Below, in pieces: positions 8,215 to 17,146 of a stretch of 64,000 nucleotides of DNA. The number at the start of each line of letters is the position of its first letter. Positions within the stretch are counted from its first letter, which is position 1. A program made the position numbers and the translations under genes. This stretch comes from Candidatus Angelobacter sp. Gp1-AA117. Its GTDB lineage: Bacteria; Acidobacteriota; Terriglobia; Terriglobales; Acidobacteriaceae. The notes beneath the pieces were generated by a model. That model did not search any database. It was not told the origin of the DNA and worked only from the letters and a program-made list of their open reading frames with translations. Location: positions 1 through 64,000 of the forward strand of contig QHVI01000050.1 of NCBI GenBank assembly GCA_003223515.1, in the 5' to 3' direction.

Positions 8215-9412
8215 AGTTGACCTGCTGCTGGGCAGAAATGCCGAGAATGCAGCCACTCTCTTCACAGTCATGAAGCAGCGCAGAACGCTCTCCTTCCTCG
8301 ATCATCTGCGAGACCGCGCCGACAGTGAAATCAAGGCCGCCTAATTGGCCGCCGGTTGCGGCGGAGGGGAAATAGCGGTGGATGGTGAGCGGCTTGTAAG
8401 GTATTTCACGCTCCAGCATCCTGCCCGCAACCCGGATTGCATCGCGCAGTTGAACCGGCGCCGCCTGGGCCGATTCTCCTATGCTTCCCAGCGCCTGAAG
8501 GCCGGAGTTGATCCAGCGCGCAGTTTCAATATCTTCGTTCAACTTGGTTGCCAGCATCAGGTGGTAGACGCGCATCAGAGTGTCGGCAGTATTGGGCTCG
8601 CCGAGCAAGGGAATGTATTGCGGCTTGGGATCGAGATAGATCACATGCAGCTCAGTGGCTCCCATTTCGATGGCCGGCGCCAATGGGGTGTTTTCAACCA
8701 CGCCTCCATCCACGTAGATATCGCGCCCGATCTGCACCGGCGGAAAAATGCCGGGAATGGCGGAAGAAGCCATGACGGCCAGAATGCCCAGGCCCTGCCG
8801 GAAATCAGCGTTGCAGAAATGCACCGCCTCTCCTGTGATCCAGTTGGTGGCAATGATGTTGATGCGATGCTCACTGTTGAAAATATCCTGCTCGTTGATC
8901 ACGCGCGGCAACATGTCCTGAAACGGCCCGGTATCGACGAACGATCCGATATTGATCAGGTTGAAGAGCCGTTGCCTTACAGGACGATCAGAGGCCAGGA
9001 AATTTGCGGTTCGCCCGAGAAAGTACCTGCCGATAGTGAGACTATCGTTCACGAACTCACTGGCAATACGTTGAGGCGAGCGGACGCAATTGTAGTCGAG
9101 ATAATCGAAGGGATCGCCCACAAAACGAAAAACACCGTTGCCGCACTGTCCCGGCTGTTCGACCACGCGCTCCATCCAGATGTTTTCAAGAAGCATGGCA
9201 TTGGCGAGCAGGCTGCCTCCGTGGCTTCCGGTAATAATTGCAGCATTGAAGGCCCCCACGGAGGTTCCGGTAAAGATGTTGGCCAGCAGCGGCTGGTAGC
9301 TGGTGGCAGAACTGCGTCCGGCAAACAGCACTTTCATGGCCCCCACAGCAAACGCGCCATAAGCGCCGCCGCCGGAAAGAACCAGCGCCGTCTTTTCAGG
9401 GGTCGTGCTCAT
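8207..9412 (-). CDS. Patatin-like phospholipase
   Basis: LVLSGGGAYGAFAVGAM, GTSVG (Ser elbow), IYVDGGVVENTPL (Asp). Confidence 0.92.
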   Translation of the reverse strand: MSTTPEKTALVLSGGGAYGAFAVGAMKVLFAGRSSATSYQPLLANIFTGTSVGAFNAAIITGSHGGSLLANAMLLENIWMERVVEQPGQCGNGVFRFVGDPFDYLDYNCVRSPQRIASEFVNDSLTIGRYFLGRTANFLASDRPVRQRLFNLINIGSFVDTGPFQDMLPRVINEQDIFNSEHRINIIATNWITGEAVHFCNADFRQGLGILAVMASSAIPGIFPPVQIGRDIYVDGGVVENTPLAPAIEMGATELHVIYLDPKPQYIPLLGEPNTADTLMRVYHLMLATKLNEDIETARWINSGLQALGSIGESAQAAPVQLRDAIRVAGRMLEREIPYKPLTIHRYFPSAATGGQLGGLDFTVGAVSQMIEEGERSALLHDCEESGCILGISAQQQVNYA

Positions 9413-10722
9413 GAGCCCGCTCCGGAGATCACCCAGGGCGGGAGGGATTTTTCATCGAGCCAGTCAGGGAACCTGCGCCAGGTGGCGAGAGAGCCGAGAA
9501 CGGTTTCATAGTGCTGGCGGAAATGCTGCACCAGGAAATTCTTTTCGAGTTGCTCGAGCGAGATGCAAAGGATGCGCGCGGCGTAATCTCCACTCAAGGC
9601 ATTAGCGGCATTCACATAACCAAGTACAGGATCAACCGAGAACTGCAGCGGAAGTTGCTCCAGAGCGTCTTTTGCAGGCGCAAACAGGCGGGAGGCAATC
9701 CCAAACGAAAACAGGTCAGCAAGGCGGAATCCCCAACTCACGGGATTCACAACCACATTGGTCACCTGCCGGGGCCGGTTGGAAATGAAGATCATCCGCA
9801 CGCTGACATAACCGGTTTTATAGACACGGAAGTTGATCAATTCCAGAGCGGCATCGAATTCGCCGGGGCCGTAGCCAAAAAGTCCCGGCGTGGGATTTTT
9901 CACAAACGAATAGCCGATGCCGAAGTCACCCAGCACGCCGGGCAAATGATTCTGCCTGTCATTGATAAAGTCCTGGTGTACGACCAGGTTGCTCTCTTCG
10001 TTGAGGGCAAATACCATCTCCGGACCGTCTGGTCCAAAGGGGCGGGTGCGAAAGTTGAAGTCGAAGATGCGAACCTTGAGAAGCAGCCACTCGTAAAGCT
10101 TGCCTACCAGGCGCTGATCAACAATGGCCATCTGGTCATAGGTGGGGAAAGCGCGCACCTCGTTTGCGCCCACCGGTTTATAGAAAAGCTGGTTGAAGCC
10201 GAATCCGATCTGGCTGGGCCGTGGCACCGGGCACCAGCTTAACCGCGACAATGCGGGCGGTGGCGTGGGCTGCGACTGTTCCACGTGCGCCTCCGGTTCG
10301 CGAAACGAGCTGATCCGCATCCAATACTTCAGGACGAATTCGCGCATCTGGTCTGCCATCCATTGCGCTGACTCAAGGTTCAGGCTGGCGGGCGCGCGCG
10401 TCTGGTCATAGAACATCTCCTGCACATTTCCCATGACCGGCATCAATGTGCCGCTCACCGGCGCTTCACCATAAAAGCCGAAGCTACGGGTTGCGCGGTT
10501 GAAGCTTCGCTCCAGCGGGAATTGCTCGCTCGGGCCTCCGGTACGTTCCATCTCCCTCCACCAGCGCAGCAGATCCTGGCCTCGGGAAAGATATTCCGGG
10601 ACTTCAGACAGTAATGCGGCATTGCGCTGTATCTCCGGGGTGTCCCAGGGCTGCGGCGGATGGAACGCGGGCTCGGTTCCATGCTGGACGTTGAAGCCCG
10701 GATCGGGGCCGGCAGAGGTCAT
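9409..10722 (-). CDS. Unknown protein, about 437 aa
   Basis: ATG at 10722 overlaps the upstream stop at 10719 (ATGA); stop overlaps the patatin start. Confidence 0.75.
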   Translation of the reverse strand: MTSAGPDPGFNVQHGTEPAFHPPQPWDTPEIQRNAALLSEVPEYLSRGQDLLRWWREMERTGGPSEQFPLERSFNRATRSFGFYGEAPVSGTLMPVMGNVQEMFYDQTRAPASLNLESAQWMADQMREFVLKYWMRISSFREPEAHVEQSQPTPPPALSRLSWCPVPRPSQIGFGFNQLFYKPVGANEVRAFPTYDQMAIVDQRLVGKLYEWLLLKVRIFDFNFRTRPFGPDGPEMVFALNEESNLVVHQDFINDRQNHLPGVLGDFGIGYSFVKNPTPGLFGYGPGEFDAALELINFRVYKTGYVSVRMIFISNRPRQVTNVVVNPVSWGFRLADLFSFGIASRLFAPAKDALEQLPLQFSVDPVLGYVNAANALSGDYAARILCISLEQLEKNFLVQHFRQHYETVLGSLATWRRFPDWLDEKSLPPWVISGAGS

Positions 10723-12107
10723 CGTTGTGAGCCTCTGGGGTAAGGATTGTCTTCCGTTCGCTGTGCAGGTGGTTGGGGACGAAGCAAAGCGTGTGCGGCC
10801 CGGCTGATGATTGCATCCCAGGTCGCTTGGGCGGTTGTTTCGGCTGTTGGATTCTGCGCGTAGCCGCCTGCCTGGTGATGCCCGCGTTGCGCCCAATCTC
10901 CTGCGCCTCGATAACGGAACAACTCGCCCATTGCGTCGTGCGTGCCGGAACGTTTCAGGGCTTCTTCGCAATTCTGCTGCACGTGCGTTCGCCAGATCGC
11001 GGCTGCAGAGGCAGAAGGTTGGTATTGCCGCAATGCGTCAAGAGATCTGGAAGATGAAGTTGCCTGAAGCCAGATCGCCAGGGCAGAGCCAACGCCATTC
11101 ACCGCTGCATCGTTTCCGGAAAGTACGTTTGCATGATGCTGCAGAAATGCCTCAATGATTTCCGGGTGACGAACATTGACCAGCGTGAGTGCCCAGCAGA
11201 ACCCGGCCACGGCATTTTCCCGGCCTGGCGAATGCGGAGGCCCGGAAAGAGATGATTGCAGTCCCTGCCAGGGTACGATCAGCCAGGGTAGGAAATTCGA
11301 GGGTGAAAAATAGATGGCCCGTCCCACGCCATGCCAGAAATAAGCAACAAGTTCTTCACTGAACGCAGAAAGCGACTGATCGATCTGTAAGAGCAAATGT
11401 GGATATAGATTGCGAGTCGCCAGACCCAGCGCTTCGCAGGTTACGCCAAAATAGCCGGGGCACGAACTGTTCCTGCAAATCTCAATAAAAACCTGCAATG
11501 CAGCGGAGGGATTTTGTTCGATGGAAGGCAGGAGCCATTCCGCCAGTGAGAGACTCATGCCCGCGTGCAAAGGTACAAGGCTGGCCGCCGGCAGCGACTC
11601 GCACTCGGCCAGGGAAGGGAGTTCTCCACGGCGCAGATGCAGGTCAGAGTAATAATGTCCCAGCCCTTCCATCAGCCACACGCTGCGGTAACTGTCATGG
11701 CTTCTCGCTCGTTCAACCAATTCCACCAGCGGCTCAGCGGTATGCTGTGAAATCCTGAGCTCTGAATCTACTTGTTCAAAAAGGGAGAAGGCCTCCAGTT
11801 TGTTCTGGAATTCCTGCCATACGATCCTGCTGTCCGGTCCCGAATTGAAAGACTTCAAAATGTCTGCCGCCTGATGCATCAGCTCAAGTCCCGTTCGGAA
11901 CATGCTGCGGCCGAGCATGCCGGGTTGCGCAGCTATCGCATTGCCGTCAGTCAGTCCAGATATGCCGGCGGCATGGGCCGGGCGAAGTTGCAGAAAATCG
12001 TTTTGGCGGGTAAGAAGTGACATGCTATTCCCGAGTTGCTGCATGGCAAGCAGTGAGATGGCCCAGGAGAGCCGGTTGATTGACTTAACAAGCTCTTCCA
12101 CCGCCAT
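10719..12107 (-). CDS. DUF1702-like protein with N-terminal shared module (paralog of 13024..14367)
   Basis: VEELVKSINRLSWAISLLAMQQLGNS; LVPLHAGMSLSLAEWLL, AYFWHGVGRAIYFSPSNFLPWL. Start could instead be 12167. Confidence 0.6.
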   Translation of the reverse strand: MAVEELVKSINRLSWAISLLAMQQLGNSMSLLTRQNDFLQLRPAHAAGISGLTDGNAIAAQPGMLGRSMFRTGLELMHQAADILKSFNSGPDSRIVWQEFQNKLEAFSLFEQVDSELRISQHTAEPLVELVERARSHDSYRSVWLMEGLGHYYSDLHLRRGELPSLAECESLPAASLVPLHAGMSLSLAEWLLPSIEQNPSAALQVFIEICRNSSCPGYFGVTCEALGLATRNLYPHLLLQIDQSLSAFSEELVAYFWHGVGRAIYFSPSNFLPWLIVPWQGLQSSLSGPPHSPGRENAVAGFCWALTLVNVRHPEIIEAFLQHHANVLSGNDAAVNGVGSALAIWLQATSSSRSLDALRQYQPSASAAAIWRTHVQQNCEEALKRSGTHDAMGELFRYRGAGDWAQRGHHQAGGYAQNPTAETTAQATWDAIISRAAHALLRPQPPAQRTEDNPYPRGSQR

Positions 12108-12263
12108 GCCTGGGCCATCGGCCTCCTGAGCAAAATCACGAGGTCCACGGATTGGATCAACCTGCAATTACCACCATCAGTATTCAATGCAGAGGTGATT
12201 CGGGCGGACACCAATCCTGTCGTCGGAAGAAAACACGATCAGCCGGCCCGGAGATCTAAGGAA

Positions 12264-13013
12264 TCAATCCTCCCGTGCAGATGCCGGTTTTGCGCCTATC
12301 TTGTCGCGAATCTCTTCCAGCACCTCGATCTGCCGCTCGTCGTGGCGGAATTTCTCGCGTGGGTATCTCTCCAGCACCTGGTAGAAGACCCGCAGGTACT
12401 TTTTGTCTTCAGGCGGAAACCCGGTGAGGTAGCCCTGGAAGGTGTACTTCTCGCCGGGATAATGTTTCCACTTGTGCGGCAGCCGGATACCCACAGCCGC
12501 CCGCCCTTCGGCTGTGGTTTCGTCTTTTACCTTCGCGAGTTCCTGGATGAACTCCGCTACTTTCCAGGCGGTAAAAGCATTGCCGTCCATGTTGTCGTAG
12601 ACCAGGTCTTCCTGCTCGGGAAAGGCATGCTCGTACTCGCGTTTTACAAACAGGATCTTGTAACGCACCAGCTTCAACATGTCGTCCCGCAGGTTTTTGT
12701 CCAATCCATTTCCATTGTTGTTGTCGTAGCTCAAGAGTTTTTCCTCCTCGTTCTGTGTTGCATTGGCGGTTGCATAGGTGTTTGCAGAATTCGTTTGCGC
12801 TTCAGCAGAGGTCTCCGGACGCACACCCGGTCCGGTAACCACCTGCATGCCCTGGTTGGTGACCTTCTGCATCTCCTGCATGGTCTTGATCAGCATGTCC
12901 ATGCCATAAACCAGGGCGGCGATCGGCAGCATCAGCAACTGGCCGAACACGCGCACCATGTTGCTGGAGCCCTGATCGTCGTTCATCCCATTGGTCCCGC
13001 TGCGATCATCCAT
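12264..13013 (-). CDS. Unknown protein, 249 aa, hydrophobic N-terminus and charged C-terminus
   Basis: MVRVFGQLLMLPIAALVYGMDMLIKTMQEMQ...; more protein-like than the + strand 12195..13124 ORF. Confidence 0.7.
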   Translation of the reverse strand: MDDRSGTNGMNDDQGSSNMVRVFGQLLMLPIAALVYGMDMLIKTMQEMQKVTNQGMQVVTGPGVRPETSAEAQTNSANTYATANATQNEEEKLLSYDNNNGNGLDKNLRDDMLKLVRYKILFVKREYEHAFPEQEDLVYDNMDGNAFTAWKVAEFIQELAKVKDETTAEGRAAVGIRLPHKWKHYPGEKYTFQGYLTGFPPEDKKYLRVFYQVLERYPREKFRHDERQIEVLEEIRDKIGAKPASARED

Positions 13014-13023
13014 TCGTATTCCA

Positions 13024-14367
13024 CTAATTCCGTGCAGCTACTCCATTCCCGGTTTCAAGCCGGCAGGCCAGCTCTTCCAGATCCTGGTACCGGAATACCT
13101 CTCCCAACGCATGATGCTGCTTGAGCACGGGGTAAAAGCGATTCAATCCCTGGGTGCAGGGACGCGCGACAAGCTGCTCCCATGATTCGGACTGCCGCTG
13201 GGTTACGGGCTGGTAGCGGCAGAATGACGAGATAAACGGCGCGTCTGGAGTTGTGTCCTGGCGCATGATGAGCGAAGACGCGACCCCATTGGCAAAACCA
13301 TTCTGCAGCGGCGAATCTTCTATATAGGTGCGAAGCACGCCTTCCATGATTTCCGGCTGGCGCATGTTGACCAGGACAACCGCCCAAGTCAGCCCGGCCA
13401 TAGCGCTCTCCCGTTCCGGGGCCGTTTCCGCTTCATTGTCTACACCTGTCCACACGGTGCTCAATACCGGCAGAAAATAGCGGCGTGAGAAGTACAGCGC
13501 TCGTCCCACGCCGTGCCAGTAATAGCCGAGAAGTTCCGGCGCCACCTGCCGCAGCGCGCCATCTACACTGCCCACCATGTCCGGATAAAAATCGCGCGTG
13601 ACCAGTCCCAAAGACTCGATGACCGGACCTAAATAACCTTCCCGCGCATTCTCCCTGGCGAGCCTCACAAATTCCTGGATCACAGCGCGAAATTCCGTGG
13701 GGGAAGATCCGGTGACCAGTGTGGGCGTTCCTGCTCCGAGCAGGTAATTCGCGAAAAACAGACCCATGCCTGCATGAAGCATCAGCAGGCTTGCGTCGGG
13801 GACATGCGCATTTTCTTCACGCAGCAAACCTCTGGGTGGACCGTGCAGTTGCCAATACAGGTTGGTGTAATACTGGCCCATTCCCTCTACTGCCCATAGA
13901 GCTTGAAATGCAGGCAGACTGTAAGCCTTCTCTACCAGTTCCGGCAAAGGCAGGAACTGATTGCCGGAAAGACCCAGTATGGATTCGAGATTGCTCACCA
14001 GCACAAAAACTTCAACCTTGTTGCGCAGCTCCTGCCACGCCAGATTCGCGCCCTGGGGAGAAGTAAACAACTCTGAAGTGCGCGCAAGCTGCTGGGCAAT
14101 GCGGAAACTCAGCCGCAGGACATTGTCAGGAGCCCAGGTTTGCGGCCTGAGCAGATTGAATACACCATCGACCACAACGCGCTGAAGGCCATCGCCCAAG
14201 GAGAAGATTGCCTGCTCGTTGAAGCCAAGCTGGTTCTGCGCCTCTTTCGTCAGAATATCGAGTACTTCAACTATGTCACGGTCTGGCACACTCATCTTGA
14301 AGTTTGTGCGAGAAACCATGACCGATGACGCATCAGGAAACGCCATTTGTGAAATATTCAGAGTCAA
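13024..14367 (-). CDS. DUF1702-like protein
   Basis: LLMLHAGMGLFFANYLL, IESLGLVTRDFYPDMV, YYWHGVGRALYFSRRYFLPVLSTVWTGV match the DUF1702 pattern as I remember it; also carries FSLGDGLQRVVVDGVFNLLRPQTW. Confidence 0.6.
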   Translation of the reverse strand: MTLNISQMAFPDASSVMVSRTNFKMSVPDRDIVEVLDILTKEAQNQLGFNEQAIFSLGDGLQRVVVDGVFNLLRPQTWAPDNVLRLSFRIAQQLARTSELFTSPQGANLAWQELRNKVEVFVLVSNLESILGLSGNQFLPLPELVEKAYSLPAFQALWAVEGMGQYYTNLYWQLHGPPRGLLREENAHVPDASLLMLHAGMGLFFANYLLGAGTPTLVTGSSPTEFRAVIQEFVRLARENAREGYLGPVIESLGLVTRDFYPDMVGSVDGALRQVAPELLGYYWHGVGRALYFSRRYFLPVLSTVWTGVDNEAETAPERESAMAGLTWAVVLVNMRQPEIMEGVLRTYIEDSPLQNGFANGVASSLIMRQDTTPDAPFISSFCRYQPVTQRQSESWEQLVARPCTQGLNRFYPVLKQHHALGEVFRYQDLEELACRLETGNGVAARN

Positions 14368-14441
14368 GAGTTTTCAGTCGAAACCGGCCTCAGCACGATT
14401 GCTGTTTACCTGCTGCAAGTCCTTGTAAGCGATCCCCTTCA

Positions 14442-15317
14442 TCAACTGCCACCGGGCATTGATCCCCAACCGGCCGCAGCACTGCTGTTGCCTGCGGGTG
14501 CGCCCGCATTGTTTCCGCCGTTCCCCTGCATTCCGGGCGTAAACATGGAAGCGGCTTGCCCCATCGCCTGACCCATAGCTGCACCAGCCTGCCCCATTGT
14601 TTGTCCCATGGCGGCGCCGGCCTGTCCCATTGCTTGCCCCATTCCCGCACCAGCCTGCCACATGCCTTGGCTCTCGCCTTGTCCTGTCCCTGATCCGCGT
14701 TGTCCTTGCCATTGACCTTGACCGCAGCCGCAGTTTCCACCGGAGCGTCCACCGCCAAACCACATGTTCGGGTTGAGCCAGTTGAGTGGGTTCAGCAACG
14801 CGAAAGCTGCATCGGTGGCGCTGCCTTGTCCTGTCTGGTAGTAAGATCCCGCGCCGCGCGTGCTGCCTCCATAGGATTGCTGGCCTTGTTGCCCGTTCTG
14901 ATACCCTTGCTGGCCCATGCCTTGCTGTCCATTCTGATAAGACTGCCAGCCTGCGCCTTGTCCGCCGTTTCCGTACATGGACCCGTACTGCTGCTGGCCC
15001 CCGCCGCCTCCATTGCGCTGGCCGTTCCCGCCCTGCTGGCCGAAAGCCGAACGCATCCAGTTCCCGGGATTAATCCAGTTGATGGGGTTCAAAGATGCAA
15101 ATGCCAAGTCAACGGCCTGAGCCTGCAGGTTGTCACCTGTACGAAAGATGCCCCTCATCGAATCGTCCAGTTGATCTACGGTCGCTTGCGTGACGTGCCC
15201 CAGCGAATCACCGTTGCGCTGCTGCCCCGGCCGGAAGAGATTCGCTGCCTGCTTTATTCCCAGCAGTGATAGCGCCCATGAAAAACTAATTGTGGACTTG
15301 GTAAGATCACGGATCAT
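14442..15317 (-). CDS. Gly/Gln-rich low-complexity protein with N-terminal shared module and C-terminal AGAAMGQAMGQ repeats
   Basis: MIRDLTKSTISFSWALSLLGIKQAANLFRPGQ...; GQQGGNGQRNGGGGGQQQYGSMYGNGGQG...; GQAMGQAGAAMGQTMGQAGAAMGQAMGQ. Confidence 0.75.
   Translation of the reverse strand: MIRDLTKSTISFSWALSLLGIKQAANLFRPGQQRNGDSLGHVTQATVDQLDDSMRGIFRTGDNLQAQAVDLAFASLNPINWINPGNWMRSAFGQQGGNGQRNGGGGGQQQYGSMYGNGGQGAGWQSYQNGQQGMGQQGYQNGQQGQQSYGGSTRGAGSYYQTGQGSATDAAFALLNPLNWLNPNMWFGGGRSGGNCGCGQGQWQGQRGSGTGQGESQGMWQAGAGMGQAMGQAGAAMGQTMGQAGAAMGQAMGQAASMFTPGMQGNGGNNAGAPAGNSSAAAGWGSMPGGS
14552..14660. repeat. In-frame tandem repeats (about 33 bp) encoding AGAAMGQ(A/T)MGQ
   Basis: Recurring 'gc(a/g)cc(a/g)gcctg(c/t)cccattg.ttg.cccat' units. 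Confidence 0.7.
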
Positions 15318-15468
15318 ACCTGCTCCTTTCTGAGCTTGCAGTCTGCTGTCCCTGTGCTTTCAGCTACATACCTCGGTTCTGAATACACATAGACCCATCG
15401 AGGTAGACAGCAGCCAATTTCTTATTTGCGAAGCGGGTAAAAATCGAGGCTGGCACTCCAGGAAGACA

Positions 15469-16959
15469 CTATCCGAACCTAAAGCCTGCGTGGAAGCCAA
15501 GATACAGGAGGTCATCCAGCGGAATCCGGGTTACAGGGCCAGGGGCAACCCTGGCTGCCTCGAATACCAGGAACGAGCTTTTTCGGGCAGCGGCATCGAA
15601 TTCCTGGCAGATCACGACTCCGTTTCCCGAGCCGGGCTCGCCAATGAAGACAGGCTCGCCGCCCAGGTAGCGCATCGGCGGGCATTGATAAATGTCCCCA
15701 ACGCTGTGCTGGTCCCAGCGCGCATGGACTAACTGGTCGAAAAACTTTCTGCCGGGGCGTCCGGTTGTGGAAATTCCCAGCATCCAGAGTTCGTCATACG
15801 AATGCATGGCACGGCGGGGGTCAGTAGCTGGAAAATCGGGAGCCTTGAGGTAGTCAAGGGCGATTCGCTCGATGATCTCTCGCGATTGCAGATCTATAAC
15901 CAAGCGTACAGGCCCACCCTGCGAGACATTGCTGAACAGATCCGGGATGGGTTGGTAGTAACCATAAAGTGGCTCATCATACTCAACCACATCCACGATA
16001 AGGCGCTCGCCTTGCTCGAATGAATTAATCAGGTGCAGACAGTGGCGATTTCCTACCGGCAGGGAAATAATCGGTTCACCGGTTTTGCGATCCAGGACGA
16101 GTAACCTGCTGCCTCGCTCGGGCTCCCACCGGAGCGACTCCATCACCGTCTTTCCTTCCTTCAGCAGGCCGTTGATATCCAGGAGGTATGGACTTAAATA
16201 GAAGATGGCGTAATTGCTGCTGATGCTGAAGTCGTGGACTGAACACGGATACTCAAGAGGCACAGATTTACGGTAACGCATCTCTCCATTTTGTAGACAA
16301 TAGAAGTACAGGCGCGGTGTCTGCGCGGAAAAGAATATGCCGAAGTTGAACATCTCACCAGTCTCGGCATCGAACTTGGGGTGAGCTGAAAACGGGCTGG
16401 CGTCATTCAGGCGGCCGCCGAAGGTGAATTGTCCGCGAGTCTCCAGCGTTTCCGGATCAAGCTCCCAAGGTAAACCCTGTTCACCAAAGGCCAGCAGCCG
16501 CCCCTCAAACGGATAGACGCTCACGTTCACCGGAGATTCGAGACCGTTGTGGGCGCGATTGAGCTGGCTGCCGGGAAATGCAGTGCCGAAGGTGCGAAAC
16601 AAAGGACGTCCGGCGTTCTGTTCTTCCTGAAACTTGCGGCTGCGAACGTAGCGGCTGCGCACCCGGATCATTTCTTTTTCGAAACGCAGGGCAGAAACCA
16701 TTCCATCGCCATCGAGCCAGTGACGCCAGGAAAACTCGCCAGCGCCGAAGCGGGCCGGACCGTTCAGGTAATACGTGCCACGAACAAAATCAGGAAGGGG
16801 CTGACCGATGGTTTCCAACCGGCAGTCGTGTTCCGGGAAGCTGGAGGAAAAGGCATGTTCAATACCGGAAGCCAGATCTTGTTGTGCCTCTTGCAGCACA
16901 TCGGTTGCGGCTGTCTCCAATGTCATCGTGCCCGTCTCATTCATAAATTCCTCAATCAT
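15469..16959 (-). CDS. Carotenoid cleavage oxygenase (RPE65 family)
   Basis: FVRGTYYLNGPARFG, WLDGDGMV; candidate Fe ligands in SAHPKFD, VHDFSIS, LHLINSFE, LGFHAGFRFG. Confidence 0.9.
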   Translation of the reverse strand: MIEEFMNETGTMTLETAATDVLQEAQQDLASGIEHAFSSSFPEHDCRLETIGQPLPDFVRGTYYLNGPARFGAGEFSWRHWLDGDGMVSALRFEKEMIRVRSRYVRSRKFQEEQNAGRPLFRTFGTAFPGSQLNRAHNGLESPVNVSVYPFEGRLLAFGEQGLPWELDPETLETRGQFTFGGRLNDASPFSAHPKFDAETGEMFNFGIFFSAQTPRLYFYCLQNGEMRYRKSVPLEYPCSVHDFSISSNYAIFYLSPYLLDINGLLKEGKTVMESLRWEPERGSRLLVLDRKTGEPIISLPVGNRHCLHLINSFEQGERLIVDVVEYDEPLYGYYQPIPDLFSNVSQGGPVRLVIDLQSREIIERIALDYLKAPDFPATDPRRAMHSYDELWMLGISTTGRPGRKFFDQLVHARWDQHSVGDIYQCPPMRYLGGEPVFIGEPGSGNGVVICQEFDAAARKSSFLVFEAARVAPGPVTRIPLDDLLYLGFHAGFRFG

Positions 16960-17146
16960 TCCTGTTGATCAGCGCTGACCAATTCCATCAGCGTCACTTG
17001 GCACGGCTTGCCGTGGATCAGCGGTAAGGTTTATCTTTCCCCGTATTTCTCCGTGCCTCAGTGTCTCCGTGGTCGATTTTGCTTCCTCTGCGTCCTCTGC
17101 GGTAAAAGGTTTTGGTTGTGGCTCGCCACGCTGTGGTAAAAGACTT

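Noticed and set aside
8345-9511. 388-aa + strand ORF
   Set aside because: Antisense to the patatin gene; no recognisable motifs.
12195-13124. 309-aa + strand ORF
   Set aside because: The opposite-strand 249-aa ORF has better composition and fits the operon.
14374-14763. Alternative-frame ORFs over the Gly/Gln-rich gene
   Set aside because: Frame shadows of a repetitive coding region.
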